From Thalassobaculum sp965228445 (lineage in GTDB: Bacteria; Pseudomonadota; Alphaproteobacteria; Thalassobaculales; Thalassobaculaceae): a stretch of 64,000 nucleotides of DNA. Numbering within the stretch: position 1 is the first letter of the stretch; each line of letters begins with the position of its first letter. Positions 15,783 through 25,334 of this stretch are shown piece by piece. The stretch covers positions 2,294,001 through 2,358,000 of the forward strand of contig OZ245813.1 in NCBI GenBank assembly GCA_965228445.1, read 5' to 3'. Under the pieces are notes generated by a model. The model did no database searches. It was given only the letters and a program-made list of their open reading frames with translations, and was not told where the DNA came from. Made by a program: the position numbers and the translations under genes.

Positions 15783-16286
15783 TCAGGCTTCTCCGGCGAC
15801 GTCGAGCATGGAGGCGGCCACCGCCTCCTCCGCCGTCTTACCGCCCCAGATCACGAACTGGAAGGCCGGGAAGAACCGTTCGGCCTCGTTCAGGGCGACC
15901 TCCACGAGATCCTCCATCTGCTCCACCGAGACGCCGCCGGTGCCGCGCACCAGCAGGGTGTGCCGGTACAGCGGCACCCCGTCGTCGGAGCCGAGATCGA
16001 AATGGCCGAGCCACAGCTTCTCGTTCAGGAGGGTGAGCAGGACGCTGACCTCGCGCCGCTTCTCGACCGGCACCTTGCTCTCCAGCAGACAGGAGAAATG
16101 CAGCGCGCCGAGATCTTCCTGCCACAGGAAGTACAGGCGGTAGTCGCACCAGCGGCCGGAGATCTCCACGGCCATTTCGTCGGAGCCGGCCCGATCGAAA
16201 GCCCATTCATTGGCTCCGACCAACTCCTCAAGAAGATCCAGCGGGTTCTGATGGACGACGGTGGAATCGACATAGGTAAGCGACAT
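15783..16286 (-). CDS. YbjN domain-containing protein
   Basis: A 167-aa YbjN-family protein, structurally like type III secretion chaperones; E. coli YbjN affects motility and stress phenotypes, with no enzymatic role known. The WAFDRAGSDEMAVEISGRWCDYRLYFLWQEDLGALHFSCLLESKVP block is typical of the alphaproteobacterial branch. Start at 16286 (MSLTYVD) is preceded by a GGGGGA block; a longer frame extends upstream through sequence that looks like a promoter. First gene before proC, so probably the leading cistron of ybjN-proC-tetR. Confidence 0.82.
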   Translation of the reverse strand: MSLTYVDSTVVHQNPLDLLEELVGANEWAFDRAGSDEMAVEISGRWCDYRLYFLWQEDLGALHFSCLLESKVPVEKRREVSVLLTLLNEKLWLGHFDLGSDDGVPLYRHTLLVRGTGGVSVEQMEDLVEVALNEAERFFPAFQFVIWGGKTAEEAVAASMLDVAGEA

Positions 16287-16597
16287 GTCGGGACGTTCCC
16301 CCTTGAGCGCGCGGGCCGGCGCGTCGGGGCAGCCTGGGGTCGGGAGAGATTGGCCGACAATCCGCTCAGGTCGGCCACATCTTGTGGTGTGGGCCGCCGA
16401 ATCACCACGAACATTAGACTCACAAACTGGAGTCGACCGTTCAACACAAGATTTTGCGGGAAACCTAAGATTCACACTCGATATTCAGTGTGGCCCGGAA
16501 GGTATTGATATCGGGGGAAAACGCCGGCGGGCGAAAATGACGGTTTTGTGCACCGCCGAACCGGCGGGCACGGCCGGGCCCAGGAAAGGGCGCCGAA
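16287..16597. promoter_or_regulatory. 311-base gap with clustered GANTC sites
   Basis: No gene is visible between ubiK and ybjN. Four GANTC sites (16399, 16417, 16430, 16469) lie in 75 bases, with a fifth at 16595 by the ubiK stop. GANTC is the CcrM methylation target in alphaproteobacteria and is usually sparse. The region is noticeably AT-richer than its surroundings, consistent with the promoter of ybjN-proC. Confidence 0.5.
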
Positions 16598-16963
16598 TCA
16601 CTCGTCTTTGGTCGGCGTTTCGTCGTTCTTGGTCTTGCGCGTCGGCGCCCGTCGGGTCGCGGCGGTGGTCCGTCGACGGTCGCCCGCCGCCTTGCGCTTC
16701 GGCGCCGGCTTCTTGCTCTCTCCCAGCTTCGCCTCGAGCTCGGCGATGCGGGCTTCCAGGGCGGCCTGTTCGCGCCGCGCCTTGCCGGCCATCGCTTCGA
16801 CCGCCTCGAACTCCTCGCGGGTGACCAGGTCGCGGTCGGCCAGGAAGCGCTCGAACTGCTGGTGGACGAGCTGCTCGATCTCGGCGCGGACGCCGGCGGC
16901 GGCACTCAGCGCCCCGTTGGCCACACGGGCGAGATCGTCGAACAAACGGCTGCGGGTCTGCAT
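16598..16963 (-). CDS. ubiK: UbiK accessory factor (BMFP/YqiC family)
   Basis: A 121-aa coiled-coil protein of the family that assists aerobic ubiquinone synthesis with UbiJ. N-terminal amphipathic helix (RSRLFDDLARVANGALSAAAGVRAEI), LVTREEFEAVEAMAGKARREQAALEARIAELE coiled coil (about 46-80) and a Lys/Arg/Thr-rich basic tail (about 85-121). Longer than E. coli UbiK because of that tail. It is divergent from the heptose epimerase gene. Confidence 0.82.
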   Translation of the reverse strand: MQTRSRLFDDLARVANGALSAAAGVRAEIEQLVHQQFERFLADRDLVTREEFEAVEAMAGKARREQAALEARIAELEAKLGESKKPAPKRKAAGDRRRTTAATRRAPTRKTKNDETPTKDE

Positions 16964-17209
16964 GGCTCACCTCCTGGATAGTCTGGATATGTCACCGGTG
17001 CCGCGCCGGATCAAGGATCGGGTTGCGCCGGCGGCCGGGATCGGGCGGTGGCGGCAGGGTCAAGCCCCGAGCGCAGCCCCACGCTCCCGCCCACGCCCGG
17101 CGTGACCGGGACGACGCCAACCGGCAGCCCCAAACCATTGGGCCTCGCGGGCCGTTCGTGTAGCGTGGCGCCGAACGCCCATCCGTCCGACCAGGAGCCT
17201 ATCCAAGCC

Positions 17210-18193
17210 ATGATCATCGTCACCGGCGGCGCCGGTTTCATCGGGTCCAATCTCGTCGCCGGCCTGGAGGAGGCGGTGGGCGGGGACATCGTCGTGGTGG
17301 ACCGGCTGGGCACCGACGACAAGTGGCGCAACATCGCCAAGCGCGACCTCGCCGCCATCGTCCCGCCGGAGGATTTCTTCGAGTTCCTGGACGACCATCG
17401 CGGCGACGTGGAGGCGATCTTCCACCTGGGCGCCATCTCGGCGACCACCGAACGCGACGCCGACCTGATCGTGCGCGAGAACATCACCCTGCCGACCAAG
17501 CTCTGGCACTGGTGCGCGGAAACCCGCACCCGCCTCATCTACGCCTCCTCGGCCGCCACCTACGGCAACGGCGAGGCCGGGTTCGACGACGACGACAGCC
17601 GCGATGGGCTCGCCACCCTGCGGCCGATGAACGCCTATGGCTGGTCCAAGCACGCCTTCGACCGGCAGGCGGTGAAGATGGCCGCCGCCGGCGTGCATCC
17701 GCCGCAATGGGTCGGGCTGAAGTTCTTCAACGTCTACGGCCCGAACGAGTACCACAAGGGCAGCATGAAGAGCGTGATCGCCCAGATCACCCCGAAGATC
17801 GCTGCCGGCGAGACCGCCAAGCTGTTCACCTCGCACCATCCGGACTATCCGGACGGCGGCCAGCTCCGCGACTTCGTCTATGTGGACGACTGCGTGCGGG
17901 TGATGCTGTGGCTGCTGGAGACGCCGGGGGTGAACGGCGTGTTCAACCTCGGCACCGGCTCGGCCCGCAGCTTCGCCGACCTCGCCCGCGCGGTGTTCTC
18001 GGCCCTGGGCCAGGAGGAGCGGATCGAGTTCATCGAGATGCCCGAGGCGATCCGCGACCGCTACCAGTACTTCACCCAGGCCCGCATGGACCGGCTGCGC
18101 GAGGCCGGATATCCGGACCAGTTCACCACCCTGGAGGAAGGGGTCCGGCGCTATGTGAAGGGCTTCCTCACCTCCGACGACCCCTATCGCTGA
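17210..18193 (+). CDS. rfaD: ADP-L-glycero-D-manno-heptose 6-epimerase
   Basis: Final step in making ADP-L,D-heptose for lipopolysaccharide inner core. 327-aa extended SDR: GGAGFIGSN (6-14), VVVDRLGTDDKWRN, YASSAATYGNG, catalytic YGWSKH and the RDFVYVDDCVRVMLWLLE segment. Start ATG at 17210 has AGGAG 11-15 bases upstream. Presence implies a heptose-containing LPS core. It lies 18 bases upstream of a metallophosphoesterase gene. Confidence 0.93.
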   Translation: MIIVTGGAGFIGSNLVAGLEEAVGGDIVVVDRLGTDDKWRNIAKRDLAAIVPPEDFFEFLDDHRGDVEAIFHLGAISATTERDADLIVRENITLPTKLWHWCAETRTRLIYASSAATYGNGEAGFDDDDSRDGLATLRPMNAYGWSKHAFDRQAVKMAAAGVHPPQWVGLKFFNVYGPNEYHKGSMKSVIAQITPKIAAGETAKLFTSHHPDYPDGGQLRDFVYVDDCVRVMLWLLETPGVNGVFNLGTGSARSFADLARAVFSALGQEERIEFIEMPEAIRDRYQYFTQARMDRLREAGYPDQFTTLEEGVRRYVKGFLTSDDPYR

Positions 18194-18211
18194 GCCGCGG
18201 GGAGCGGGCGG

Positions 18212-19036
18212 ATGCGGCTGCTGGCGATCTCCGACCTGCATCTGGCGGGCGCGGTCAACCGCGAGGCGCTGGACGCGCTGCCGCCGCACCCGGACGACTG
18301 GCTGATCGTCGCCGGCGACGTGGCCGAGCGGATCGGCATGGTGGCCGACGCCCTGGCCCTGCTGGCCGACCGGTTCGCGCAGGTGATCTGGGTCCCCGGC
18401 AATCACGAGCTGTGGTCGCGGCCGAGCTCGGACGAACCGTCCGGGGTGGCCCGCTACGACGCCCTGGTCGCCCGCGCCCGATCGCTCGGCGTGCTCACCC
18501 CGGAGGATCCCTTCCCGATCTGGCCCGGTCCGGTGCCGCATGGGGTCGGGCGGCTGGCGATCGCGCCGATGTTCCTGCTCTACGACTACAGCTTCCGGCC
18601 GGAGGACGTGCCGCTGGAAGCGGTGGTCGAATGGGCGGAGGAAACCCACAACGTCTGCAGCGACGAGATCCTGCTGTCGCCCGCGCCCTATGACAGCCGC
18701 ATCGCCTGGTGCGACGCCCGTCTGGCGGAGACCGAGCGGCGGCTGCGCGCGGAGATCCCCGCCGGCACCCGGACGGTGCTGGTGAACCACTGGCCGCTGC
18801 GCCGCGACCTGGTCCGCATCCCGCGCGTGCCCCGCTTCACCCCCTGGTGCGGCACGATCCGCACCGAGGACTGGCATACCCGCTACGACGCCTATGCGGT
18901 GGTGACCGGCCACCTGCACACGCGGCGCACCGACATGCGCGGGGACACCCGCTTCGAGGAGGTCTCGCTCGGCTATCCCCGGCAGTGGGACCACGGGCGC
19001 GGCATCGCCGACTACCTGCGGGTGATCGTGGCGTGA
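18212..19036 (+). CDS. Calcineurin-like metallophosphoesterase
   Basis: A 274-aa two-metal phosphoesterase with all five ligand motifs: SDLHLAG (6-12), VAGDVAE (about 33-39), PGNHELW, VNHWP and TGHLHTRR. Substrate unknown. ATG 18 bases after rfaD and a 4-base overlap (GTGA) with the downstream membrane-protein gene make a three-gene unit likely. Confidence 0.85.
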   Translation: MRLLAISDLHLAGAVNREALDALPPHPDDWLIVAGDVAERIGMVADALALLADRFAQVIWVPGNHELWSRPSSDEPSGVARYDALVARARSLGVLTPEDPFPIWPGPVPHGVGRLAIAPMFLLYDYSFRPEDVPLEAVVEWAEETHNVCSDEILLSPAPYDSRIAWCDARLAETERRLRAEIPAGTRTVLVNHWPLRRDLVRIPRVPRFTPWCGTIRTEDWHTRYDAYAVVTGHLHTRRTDMRGDTRFEEVSLGYPRQWDHGRGIADYLRVIVA

Positions 19037-20961
19037 GCGCAGCCCTGGCCCGATGGTCGATCCAGGCTGCGATCGTCGTCGCGGTCTTCCTGGTCCTCGC
19101 CCCGCTGTCGACCTCGATGCCGGGCGACGGGCTCGACCCGTCCTGGGGGCTGGTGGTCGAGCAGGCCTTCCTGCGCGGCTGGCAGTGGGGCCGCGACGTG
19201 GTCTTCACCTTCGGACCGTTCGGCTACCACTATCAGCGCATCTTCCATCCCGACCTGGCCGCCGGGATCCTCGCCGCCTCGGCGATCCGCGCATTGCTGA
19301 TCGGGCTCGGCGCGGCCCTGCTGCTCAGGGACGCCGCCCCCTGGCGGATCGCCGCCGTCCTCGCCGCGATCGCCCTGGCGCTGCCCTTCGCCGCCGACAG
19401 CACCTTCTTCCTGCTGCCGTTGCTGGCGGTTCTGGTGCATGCCCGCGGGGCCGAGCCGTCGCGCCTCTGGTATCTCGTCGCGGTCGCCGCCTATTGCGGC
19501 TTCGCGGCGCTGATCAAGACCACCTTCGCGGTGCTGGCGCTGGTCCTGCTGCTGATCGTCGACATCGACCGGATGATCCAGCGCCGCCCGCCGGTGCTCA
19601 CCCCCGTTCTGATCGTCGCCGCCCTTCTCGCCTATACCGCCGCCGGGCAGTCGGTCGCCGCCCTGCCCGATTTCGTCGCCCTCAGCCTCGACGTGGCCTC
19701 CGGGTTCAGCCGGGCGATGGCGGTGTTCAGCGGGTTGCGGGCGATCGAGCTCGCCGCCTTTCTGACCGCCAGCGCCGCCGTGCTGGCGCTGCTGATCGCC
19801 CGGGCGGTCCGCGAGGGCGCGCTGGGGGACTGGTCGGTGCGGCTGATGCTGCTGGCACTGGCCGTGTTCTGGTTCGTCACCTACAAGGCCGGCTTCACGC
19901 GGCACGACCTGCACACCCTGACCGCCTGGAGCTGTCTCGGCATCGCCGGGGTGCTGGTGGCGGCCATCCTGCGGGACGGGCGGATCGCCCGGCTGCTGAC
20001 CGCCGCCGCCCTGGGCATCGCCCTGCTCACCCCCGTCCGGCTGGCGCTGGCACCGGGGTTCGATCCGGCCGGCATGGTGCGCCAGACCCTGCTCGACAAT
20101 CCGCGCGACACGCTGACGACCGCCGCCCGGCTGATCGCCGACCCGGCCGGCTGGGCGGCCGAACGGACCAGCCTGCGCGACGCTCTCCTGGCCCGGATCC
20201 GGGAACGCAATCCGCTGCCCGAGGGCCTGGGCCGGGTGGACAGCATACCGTCGGTCCAGGGCGCCCTGGTCGCCACCGATCTGGCCGGGGCGGCCCGCTA
20301 CGCCCCGCGGCCGGTGTTCCAGGAATACTCGACCTATACCGACGCCCTGATCGCCGCCAACCGCGCGTTCATGGAGGGCGACGCCGCACCCGACACCGTG
20401 CTGCTGGCCCCCGGCTCGATCGACAACCGCTATCCCAGCCTGGCGGAAGGCCCGCTCTGGCCGGTGCTGATGCGCCGCTACCGGCCGGCCAGCCTGATCG
20501 GTCCGCTGCACCACCTGGACCAGGAGATCGACGTCCTGGTGCTGCGGCGCCGCGCCCGCGACCTGCCGGCCCCGCCGCCGACGGACCGGACGATGACCCT
20601 GCGCCCCGGCGAGCGGATGGAGCTTCCCGCCCTGGACCGACCGGTGCTGGCCAGCGTCGACCTGCCCGGCTCGGCCGCCGGCCGGCTGCTGACCCTGCTG
20701 CATCAGCAGCCCCTGGTGGAGATCACCGTCACCCTGGCCGACGGCAGCGAGCGCCGGCACCGGCTGATCCCCGACATCGCCCGCGCCGGCTTCATCCTGT
20801 CGCCCTATCTCGGCGACGCCACGGCGGCGCGCGGGCTGTTCGACACCGCGGCCCTGGGCGACAGCCCGAACCGGGTCACGGCGCTGCGCGTGGACGTGCC
20901 CGACCTGGCCCGCTGGGCCTTCGCCGACCGGCTCACGCTGAGCCTGCACCTGCTGCGATAG
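19033..20961 (+). CDS. Large polytopic membrane protein of unknown function
   Basis: 642 aa. About ten to eleven hydrophobic helices in the first 340 residues, then a soluble C-terminal part of about 300 residues. The start (IQAAIVVAVFLVLAPLSTSMPGDGLDPSWGLVVEQAFLRGWQWGRDVVFTFGPFGY in pieces) resembles the layout of GT-C-type glycosyltransferases and O-antigen-type membrane proteins, with D/W residues in the first periplasmic loop, but I do not recognise the family. GTG start overlaps the phosphoesterase stop. Location behind rfaD makes envelope glycan work plausible; this is inference. Confidence 0.7.
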   Translation: MSAALARWSIQAAIVVAVFLVLAPLSTSMPGDGLDPSWGLVVEQAFLRGWQWGRDVVFTFGPFGYHYQRIFHPDLAAGILAASAIRALLIGLGAALLLRDAAPWRIAAVLAAIALALPFAADSTFFLLPLLAVLVHARGAEPSRLWYLVAVAAYCGFAALIKTTFAVLALVLLLIVDIDRMIQRRPPVLTPVLIVAALLAYTAAGQSVAALPDFVALSLDVASGFSRAMAVFSGLRAIELAAFLTASAAVLALLIARAVREGALGDWSVRLMLLALAVFWFVTYKAGFTRHDLHTLTAWSCLGIAGVLVAAILRDGRIARLLTAAALGIALLTPVRLALAPGFDPAGMVRQTLLDNPRDTLTTAARLIADPAGWAAERTSLRDALLARIRERNPLPEGLGRVDSIPSVQGALVATDLAGAARYAPRPVFQEYSTYTDALIAANRAFMEGDAAPDTVLLAPGSIDNRYPSLAEGPLWPVLMRRYRPASLIGPLHHLDQEIDVLVLRRRARDLPAPPPTDRTMTLRPGERMELPALDRPVLASVDLPGSAAGRLLTLLHQQPLVEITVTLADGSERRHRLIPDIARAGFILSPYLGDATAARGLFDTAALGDSPNRVTALRVDVPDLARWAFADRLTLSLHLLR

Positions 20962-21085
20962 GGCGCGGCCAGGCGATTTCGGTGTCTGGCGGGACCTGTT
21001 CCGGCGCGATAGGCTTCTACGCAATCCATCAAACATCGCCCCACCAGACAAAGACGTCGAACCCGACGCCCGGAGGAAAATTCAG

Positions 21086-22219
21086 ATGAAGATGCGTGCC
21101 TGCGTCCTGCGCGAGATCGGGGCAGAGATGCCCTATGCCAAGAGCACCCCGCTGGCCATCGAGGAGGTCGAGCTCGACGCTCCGGGGCCGGGCGAGCTGC
21201 TGGTCAAGATCGTCGGCGCCGGCCTGTGCCATTCCGACCTGTCGGTGATCAACGGCTCCCGCCCCCGTCCGCTGCCGGTGGTGCTCGGCCATGAGGGTGC
21301 CGGCGAGGTCGTGGAGGTCGGCCCCGGCATCCGCGACATCAAGGCGGGCGACCCGATCGTCTTCCAGTTCTCCGCCTCCTGCGGCCGCTGCATCCGCTGC
21401 CTGGAAGGCCGGCCGCAGATCTGCGAGACCCATGCGGTGGCCCGCGCCAAGGGCGACCTGATGGGCGGCGGCAAGCGCCTGAAGGACGGCAAGGGCGCGC
21501 CGATCAACCACCAGACCGGCGTGTCCTGCTTCGCCGAATACGCCGTGGTCGACCGCGGCTCGGTGGTGAAGATCGACAGCGACATCCCGCTGGAAACCGC
21601 CGCCATCTTCGGCTGCGCGGTGATGACCGGCGTCGGTGCCGCCCTGAACGCCGCCCGCGTGGCGCCGGGCGACAAGGTCGCCGTCATCGGCCTCGGCGGC
21701 GTCGGCTTCTCGGCCATGCTCGGCGCCATTCTCGGCGGGGCCGCCCAGGTGATCGCCGTCGACATCAACCCGGCCAAGCTCGGCCTTGCCCGCCAGCTCG
21801 GCGCCCACCACACGGTCGATGCCCGCGAGCCGGACCATGTCCAGCAGATCAAGGACCTGACCGGCGGCGGCGTGGACGTGTCGCTGGAGGGGGCCGGCGT
21901 GATCCCGGCGCTGAAGACCGGCTACGACGTGCTGAAGACCGGCGGCCAACTCGTCACGGTCGGCCTGTCGCCCCAGGGCGAGGACTTCCCGATCCCGGCG
22001 GCCGACCTGGTCAGCCGCGAGATCGCCGTGCGTGGCAGCTACATGGGCTCCTGCGTGCCGGTGCGCGACATCCCGAAATATCTGGAGGCGTTCCGCCAGG
22101 GCCGCCTGCCGGTCGATCAGCTGATCGGCGAGCATGTCGGCTTCGACGGGGTGAATTCCGGCTTCGACAAGCTGGTGTCCGGCGAGGCCGTGCGTCAGAT
22201 CCTGACGCCGCACGCCTGA
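21086..22219 (+). CDS. Zinc-dependent alcohol dehydrogenase (MDR family)
   Basis: A 377-aa NAD-dependent dehydrogenase. Catalytic zinc ligands in GLCHSDL and GHEGAGEVVE, structural zinc cysteines in SASCGRCIRCLEGRPQICE, nucleotide fold VIGLGGVGFSAM and acidic VDINPAK that favours NAD. It belongs to the class III / benzyl alcohol-like branch. AGGAAA 8-13 bases upstream of the ATG. Stands alone between unrelated genes, so substrate is unassigned. Confidence 0.88.
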   Translation: MKMRACVLREIGAEMPYAKSTPLAIEEVELDAPGPGELLVKIVGAGLCHSDLSVINGSRPRPLPVVLGHEGAGEVVEVGPGIRDIKAGDPIVFQFSASCGRCIRCLEGRPQICETHAVARAKGDLMGGGKRLKDGKGAPINHQTGVSCFAEYAVVDRGSVVKIDSDIPLETAAIFGCAVMTGVGAALNAARVAPGDKVAVIGLGGVGFSAMLGAILGGAAQVIAVDINPAKLGLARQLGAHHTVDAREPDHVQQIKDLTGGGVDVSLEGAGVIPALKTGYDVLKTGGQLVTVGLSPQGEDFPIPAADLVSREIAVRGSYMGSCVPVRDIPKYLEAFRQGRLPVDQLIGEHVGFDGVNSGFDKLVSGEAVRQILTPHA

Positions 22220-22264
22220 TCCGAACCATCGGGGCGGGCCGTTACGGCGGCGCGCCCCGCTCCG

Positions 22265-22945
22265 CTACCGTTGCAGGCTCGGCACGTTGCCGACCAGCAG
22301 CCGGTCGATCTGCCCATCGGCATTGACGAAGGGCAGGATCAGCCGCTCCCACTGGGTGTAGAACTGCGCCAGCCGTGAGCGATGATAGGTATAGAGCGGC
22401 TCGCGCCGGATACAGACCGCGCGATAGGTCGCGATGAAATAGGCCGACACCGAAGGCGACGGCACGTCGCTGACCCGCTTTCCGGTCATCTCGGTCTTCG
22501 AATAGTCGACGATCCGCGACCCGTAGACCCGGTAGAGGAAGTCGGTTCCCCCGTCCACCGGCTCCATCAGCATCACATAGCCCAGCGCCGGGACCAGCTC
22601 CAGGGCGTCGATCGCACGGGAGAGCGGCAGGGCGCCCCCCTTGCGGCGATCGAGCCAGTAGCGCCGCAGGAACGCCAGGATGTCACAGGCGAGGTCGGCG
22701 GAATCCGGGGACCAGACCAGTTCGGGCGCGTTGCTTTCCAGGGAGTCGAAGAGGCGGTCGAGGTCCTGCCGGTTGTCGCTGACCAGTCCCTGCGCGACCC
22801 GTTCCGCGTCGAGGCTCACGTCGCGCGACGCCACCCGGTCCAGGAAGGCACCGGGCCATGTCTCACGAAGCGCCAGAAGTGCGTTGTTCTCTCGAATGGA
22901 CACGGGCCTAACCTGAGTGAGGTGCTTTGCCGACTTGCGGGTCAT
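22265..22945 (-). CDS. PAS_5 domain protein
   Basis: A 226-aa protein whose second half is a PAS_5-type sensor fold (FLYRVYGSRIVDYSKTEMTGKRVSDVP, then YRAVCIRREPLYTYH and ERLILPFVN), a family common in Rhodospirillales and Rhizobiales and often without an attached output domain. The N-terminal half is helical and unassigned. No transmembrane segment or kinase domain is present. Confidence 0.75.
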   Translation of the reverse strand: MTRKSAKHLTQVRPVSIRENNALLALRETWPGAFLDRVASRDVSLDAERVAQGLVSDNRQDLDRLFDSLESNAPELVWSPDSADLACDILAFLRRYWLDRRKGGALPLSRAIDALELVPALGYVMLMEPVDGGTDFLYRVYGSRIVDYSKTEMTGKRVSDVPSPSVSAYFIATYRAVCIRREPLYTYHRSRLAQFYTQWERLILPFVNADGQIDRLLVGNVPSLQR

Positions 22946-23109
22946 CGCCGACGCTCGCCCGCCAGCGTTACGGGCACCCGCACTTCGTCGAGTCGCCTTT
23001 TGTGTGCACCTGTGAACCTTTATGGAGGCTAGCGCCGATTTATGAAGAAAGGGTTAGCCGCGCCCGGGCCCGGTGGCCGGCGACGGTGCTCCGCCGCCGG
23101 CCGTCCGGC

Positions 23110-25197
23110 CTACCAGCGCAGACGCAGTCCGGCGTAGACCGCGCGGCCCACACCCGGCTCATACAGGGCGGAGCTGTCGCTCGCCGTCGCGGCCACGCTG
23201 GTGGTCGCAATGTACTTTTCGTCGGTCAGGTTGCGGGCATCGACAAAGAACGACAGGTGCTCCGAATAGGCGTAGCCGGCCTTGAAGCCGAGCAGGGCAT
23301 AGGCCTCGGTGTCCTGGGTGTTCTCGTTGTCGACGTAATAGGCCTCCGGCACCCACTCCACGTTCGGCCCGGCATAGAAACCGTGCGGGCTCTTGTAGAG
23401 CAGCTCGGCCCGCAGGAAATGCCGCGGCGCGCCGGGCAGATCGTTGTCGCCATAGGTCGGGTCGTCGTCGAAGCGGAAGTCGCTGAAGGTGTAGGCCGTG
23501 TTGATCCACAGCCGGTCCGGGTTGGGCCCGTCGGTGAACAGCCCCTTGACCGGCGACCAGCCGACCGCCGCCTCGAGGCCCTGGTGGATCGTCTCGTCGG
23601 CGTTCACCACCCGGTAGTTGCCGCCGCCAAGATCGAAGTACTGGTACTCGTTCTCCAGATGGGCCCGGTACAGCGCCAGATCCCAGGTGAAATCCTCCCG
23701 CGCGCCGCGGGTGCCGATTTCGAAGGTGGTGGCGTATTGCGGCTCGATGTCCATCAGCGTCGTGCCGGACGCGAAGCTGACCTCGCTGAACGTCGGCGCC
23801 TGGCCGCTGCGCGAGACGTTGGTGAACACCTGCCAGTCCGGATCGACCTGCCACAGCAGGCCGACCTTCGGATTGACGAAGGTGTAGTCGGCCTCGCCGG
23901 AGGTGTCGTTGGCGTCAGCGACCTCGTCCACCCGCTCGCGGCTGGCATGGACGAGTTGGATCCCGGTCACGAGGGTCAGGGCCGGGGCGATGTCGAAGCC
24001 GTTCTCCGCGTATCCGGAGACGGTCAGCGACCGGTCCTCCGAGCCGGACAGCAGCGCGCCCTTGCTGCCGCCGTTGTTCACGTAGTGCCGGTTGTCGAGC
24101 CAGCCGCCGAACACGTTCACGCCGAAGGTCAGCGCGTTGCCGTGGCCGAACAGCGTGTGCTCGTTGGTCGCCCGGGCGAAGGCGCCGAAGTCGTTATAGG
24201 TGTAGTCGAGATACTGGTAGATCGGGTGGATCAGGCTCTTGTTGATCGCGTAGCCGCCGAACTCCGCGACCGTGTCGTCGATCTCCACCGTCGTCTTGTT
24301 GGCGAAGCGGATCGACTCCATGTTGCGCTGGTAGTCGAGCCGCAGGTTGCCCGCCGTCGCCGGCTTCGGATCGGTCAGGGCGGTCTGCTTGGTCAGCGAG
24401 CCCGGAATGTCCTGCTGGATGTCGAAGACATTCAGGTAGAACCGGGTCTCGGCAATGTCGCTCAGCCGCCAGCCGACATTGCCCGACGCCCGCTTGGACT
24501 CCCCGCCGCTGTGGTCGCGATAGCCGTCCTGGGTCAGGAACGAACCGGTGACGAACCCGTCGACGCCGCCCTCGGTCGCACCGCTGCTGGCCTGCAGCCG
24601 GCGGAAGCCGAAGCTGCCGACGTCCAGCCGGCCTTCGGCGGGGCTGGCGTCATGGCCGCTCGGCGTGACGAAGTTGATCGCCCCACCCAGGGCGTTGGCG
24701 CCGAACCGCAGTGCGTTGCCGCCCTTGTAGACCTCCACGTAGCGATAGGCGGTGGGGTCCAACTCCTGGAAATCGGCGCTGCCGTCGGCGGCGTTCATCG
24801 GAATGCCGTCCTGGTACAGGTGGACGCCGCGCATATGGAAGTTGCGGGACAGCCCCGACCCGCGAATCGACAGGCGCGAATCCTCGCCCCATTTCGGCTG
24901 GATGAACACGCCCGGGGTGTAGTCCAGCATGTCCTTCATGGTGGTGGCGGCGGTGTCGCGCCAGGCCGTGTCGGGGACCACCTCGACGGCGCCGGGCGTG
25001 CGCTCGATCCGGCGGGTGGCCTCTTCGGTGGAGGGGACGGTCAGCGACGGCTCGGGGGCGCCGGTGATGGTGAGGGTCGGCAGCTCGACGACCGGCTTCG
25101 CGCTCTGGGCGCGGGCGGGGGTCGGGACGGCGACGGTGCACAGCAGGGCCGCGCACATCGCCGCCCGCATGCCCGGACGGGCTACGGAATACGACAT
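23110..25197 (-). CDS. TonB-dependent outer-membrane receptor
   Basis: 695 aa with a signal peptide (MRAAMCAALLCTVAVPTPARAQS, cleavage after about residue 31), a plug domain (TMKDMLDYTPGVFIQPK, LSIRGSGLSRNFHMRGV, EVYKGGNALRFGANALGGAINFVTPSG in pieces) and a beta-barrel ending in RLRW, the usual C-terminal aromatic. Transports a large or scarce ligand such as a metal chelate, powered by TonB-ExbBD encoded elsewhere. Start at 25197 has GAGAGA upstream. A DUF2946 gene lies just upstream; that family recurs beside copper-related receptors, so a copper ligand is possible. Confidence 0.9.
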   Translation of the reverse strand: MSYSVARPGMRAAMCAALLCTVAVPTPARAQSAKPVVELPTLTITGAPEPSLTVPSTEEATRRIERTPGAVEVVPDTAWRDTAATTMKDMLDYTPGVFIQPKWGEDSRLSIRGSGLSRNFHMRGVHLYQDGIPMNAADGSADFQELDPTAYRYVEVYKGGNALRFGANALGGAINFVTPSGHDASPAEGRLDVGSFGFRRLQASSGATEGGVDGFVTGSFLTQDGYRDHSGGESKRASGNVGWRLSDIAETRFYLNVFDIQQDIPGSLTKQTALTDPKPATAGNLRLDYQRNMESIRFANKTTVEIDDTVAEFGGYAINKSLIHPIYQYLDYTYNDFGAFARATNEHTLFGHGNALTFGVNVFGGWLDNRHYVNNGGSKGALLSGSEDRSLTVSGYAENGFDIAPALTLVTGIQLVHASRERVDEVADANDTSGEADYTFVNPKVGLLWQVDPDWQVFTNVSRSGQAPTFSEVSFASGTTLMDIEPQYATTFEIGTRGAREDFTWDLALYRAHLENEYQYFDLGGGNYRVVNADETIHQGLEAAVGWSPVKGLFTDGPNPDRLWINTAYTFSDFRFDDDPTYGDNDLPGAPRHFLRAELLYKSPHGFYAGPNVEWVPEAYYVDNENTQDTEAYALLGFKAGYAYSEHLSFFVDARNLTDEKYIATTSVAATASDSSALYEPGVGRAVYAGLRLRW

Positions 25198-25334
25198 GGT
25201 CTCTCTCCGATGGAACTCGGAGCCTGGCGGCACGGCGATCCAGCGCCGCAACGGCCGCTCAGGCTACAGTCGGGATGAGCGTTCCCGCCTCGCCCGGGCA
25301 CGAGACCGGGGGCGGCGGGAAACGCAGGACAGCG

